Origin: Pseudomonas sp. NFR16
Lineage (GTDB): Bacteria > Pseudomonadota > Gammaproteobacteria > Pseudomonadales > Pseudomonadaceae
Assembly: GCF_900108875.1 (NCBI RefSeq)
Contig: NZ_FNYJ01000006.1
Location: 248,001 to 312,000 of the forward strand
Reading direction: 5' to 3'
DNA: 64,000 bases
This document shows, one piece after another, positions 62,755-64,000 of this stretch (position 1 is its first letter; every line of letters begins with the position of its first letter). The notes under the pieces were generated by a model that saw nothing but the letters and a program-made list of their open reading frames with translations, was not told the DNA's origin and ran no database searches. The translations under genes and the position numbers were made by a program.

Positions 62755-64000
62755 TCACCCCAACGCCAGCACCTGCCGACATTCCAGCACCAGGCTTGCG
62801 CCGCCGGAGGGGCTGTTGCCGATGCGCAGTTTGAAGCCGTGCAGGTTGACGATCGCCGCGACGATGGACAGCCCCAGGCCGAAGCCGCTTTGCTGATTGC
62901 CTGTCTCGCTGCGGTAGAAACGCTTGAAAACCGCTTCGCGTTCGGCGTCGGGGATGCCGGGACCGGTGTCCTGTACTTCGATGAACGTGGTGTCGCCTTC
63001 GGCCCGGGCGATGACCAGCACCTGGCCGCCCGGCGGGGTGAATTTGATCGAGTTGCTGAGCAGGTTCGACAGGGCTTCGAACAGCAGCGCGCGGTCGCCC
63101 ACCACCGGCGGCAGGTATTCGGCGACTTTCAGTTGCAGCGAGACGCGGCCTTCCTCCGCCAGCGGCAAGTAGAAATCATACAGTTCCTGCAGTAACGGCA
63201 GCGGATCCAGCTGGCCGAAAGCCGAGCGACGCTGATGATCTTCCAGCTCGGAAATCCGCAACAGGCCGCGAAAGCGCGCCATCAATGTATCGGCGTCGGC
63301 GATGACCTGAGCCATTTGCTCGCCTTGGGCGGAGTCTTCCGGCGATTGCTGCTGAATCCGGTAAAGCTGCGCGCGCAGGCGGGTCAGGGGCGTGCGCAGG
63401 TCATGGGCGATGTTGTCGCAGACGCCTTTGACCTCGTTCATCAACCGCTCGATGCGGTCGAGCATGGCATTGACGATGTCGGCGAGCATGTCCAGCTCGT
63501 CACGTCGATCGGACACCGGCAGGCGTCGGGTCAGGTCGCCGGTGACGATGGCTTCCGCGCTCGCCTGAATCGCACCGATGCGCCGCAGCGGCCGACGTCG
63601 CAGCAAATGCCAGCCCGCAGCGCCCGGGATGATCGTCAGTGAGATGCCCCACAGCAGGGCCCGCAGGATCAGCGTGGTCACGGCGAACAGCGAGCCGTTG
63701 TCGCGCACCAGCACCAGCCAGCGTTCATCGAGCGTGTGAATGGCCACCGCATCGCAGCTGGCACGGGGCAGATCGGGGTCGTCAGAGTCGATGCAGGTGT
63801 CCAGTTCCTGAATCTCGCCGGTGAGCTTCAGGCCCTCGGGAATCTCGCGGACCGGCCCGCTGATGGGTTTCAGGTCTTTGTCGAAAAGGCCGTAGGCGTC
63901 GACCGAGCGCATGTCGAACTTGTCGCTGGTGGCCAGTGCGTCATCGAGTTGCGCGCCCTCGAACCGGGAAAACAGTTGCTGGCGCTGCATCAGCGAATGG
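62755..64000 (-). CDS. Sensor histidine kinase (5' end outside window)
   Basis: The frame is open to base 64000, so the N-terminus is missing. Visible parts: a periplasmic region with CIDSDDPDLPRASCDAVAIH, a membrane helix (LRALLWGISLTIIPGAAGWH), a HAMP segment (RRIGAIQASAEAIVTGDLTR), the HisKA phospho-acceptor His in CDNIAHDLRTPLTRLRAQLY and an ATPase domain with NLLSNSIKFTPPG (N box), DTGPGIPDAE (G1) and GFGLGLSIVAAI (G2). It is an EnvZ/QseC-type membrane kinase. Its response regulator is presumably encoded just beyond the right edge. The signal is unknown. Confidence 0.93.
   Translation of the reverse strand, partial: HSLMQRQQLFSRFEGAQLDDALATSDKFDMRSVDAYGLFDKDLKPISGPVREIPEGLKLTGEIQELDTCIDSDDPDLPRASCDAVAIHTLDERWLVLVRDNGSLFAVTTLILRALLWGISLTIIPGAAGWHLLRRRPLRRIGAIQASAEAIVTGDLTRRLPVSDRRDELDMLADIVNAMLDRIERLMNEVKGVCDNIAHDLRTPLTRLRAQLYRIQQQSPEDSAQGEQMAQVIADADTLMARFRGLLRISELEDHQRRSAFGQLDPLPLLQELYDFYLPLAEEGRVSLQLKVAEYLPPVVGDRALLFEALSNLLSNSIKFTPPGGQVLVIARAEGDTTFIEVQDTGPGIPDAEREAVFKRFYRSETGNQQSGFGLGLSIVAAIVNLHGFKLRIGNSPSGGASLVLECRQVLALG

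Overview
The window reads as a chromosomal segment of a Pseudomonas (fluorescens/syringae-type lineage). The support is a high-GC gamma-proteobacterial coding style, membrane PQQ glucose dehydrogenase (gcd), a DUF2790 secreted protein, a PA0061/PA0062-type lipoprotein, MocR, LysR and TetR regulators set beside their targets, and Pseudomonas-style intergenic repeats (GATCGTTCCCACG... elements and GAGCCTGCTCGCGAA REP sequences). The species cannot be fixed from the sequence alone. No rRNA, tRNA, CRISPR, prophage or insertion sequence was seen.

Layout. 1-7 kb: a carboxylic-acid catabolic block (MmgE/PrpD, class III CoA-transferase, HpcH/HpaI CoA-ester lyase) followed by a complete TRAP transporter dctPQM and a terminator. 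7-17 kb: a cupin with an out-of-frame Tat leader, a sorbosone-type quinoprotein lipoprotein, a DMT exporter/MocR pair, a secreted unknown, a RidA/LysR pair and gcd. 17-22 kb: Nudix and SnoaL-like genes, then a three-gene periplasmic molybdenum hydroxylase operon (2Fe-2S subunit, molybdopterin subunit, tri-haem cytochrome c). 22-26 kb: DUF2790, an SDR, and a FixJ-like regulator facing a PAS histidine kinase. 26-34.6 kb: hydrolase, CMD-family protein and LysR; then TetR with a metallo-beta-lactamase lactonase-like enzyme, a 36-codon ORF and an MFS exporter, with matching 12-bp operators; then LysR/aldo-keto reductase and YghU. 35-42 kb: amidase, TerC protein with a structured leader, DMT exporter, GNAT, katG and a small conserved-looking ORF.

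43-51.5 kb is the most notable region: a complete Nit1C cluster. It has a sigma54 activator (nitA) divergent from nitBCDEFGH (MSMEG_0572 protein, Nit1 nitrilase, radical SAM, GNAT, AIR-synthase-like, MSMEG_0570 protein, flavoprotein). In characterised pseudomonads this cluster is tied to cyanide/nitrile assimilation. The intergenic region carries a -24/-12 promoter and three phased dyads that could be activator sites. Two gaps inside the operon are filled by dispersed repeats.

51.7-64 kb: a GntR/MFS/amidohydrolase catabolic unit, a small heat-shock protein, an RND efflux operon in the order pump-adaptor-outer membrane factor, a lipoprotein, REP sequences, a low-GC translationally coupled two-gene module of unknown function, and a sensor kinase that runs off the right edge. 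The first gene is likewise cut by the left edge.
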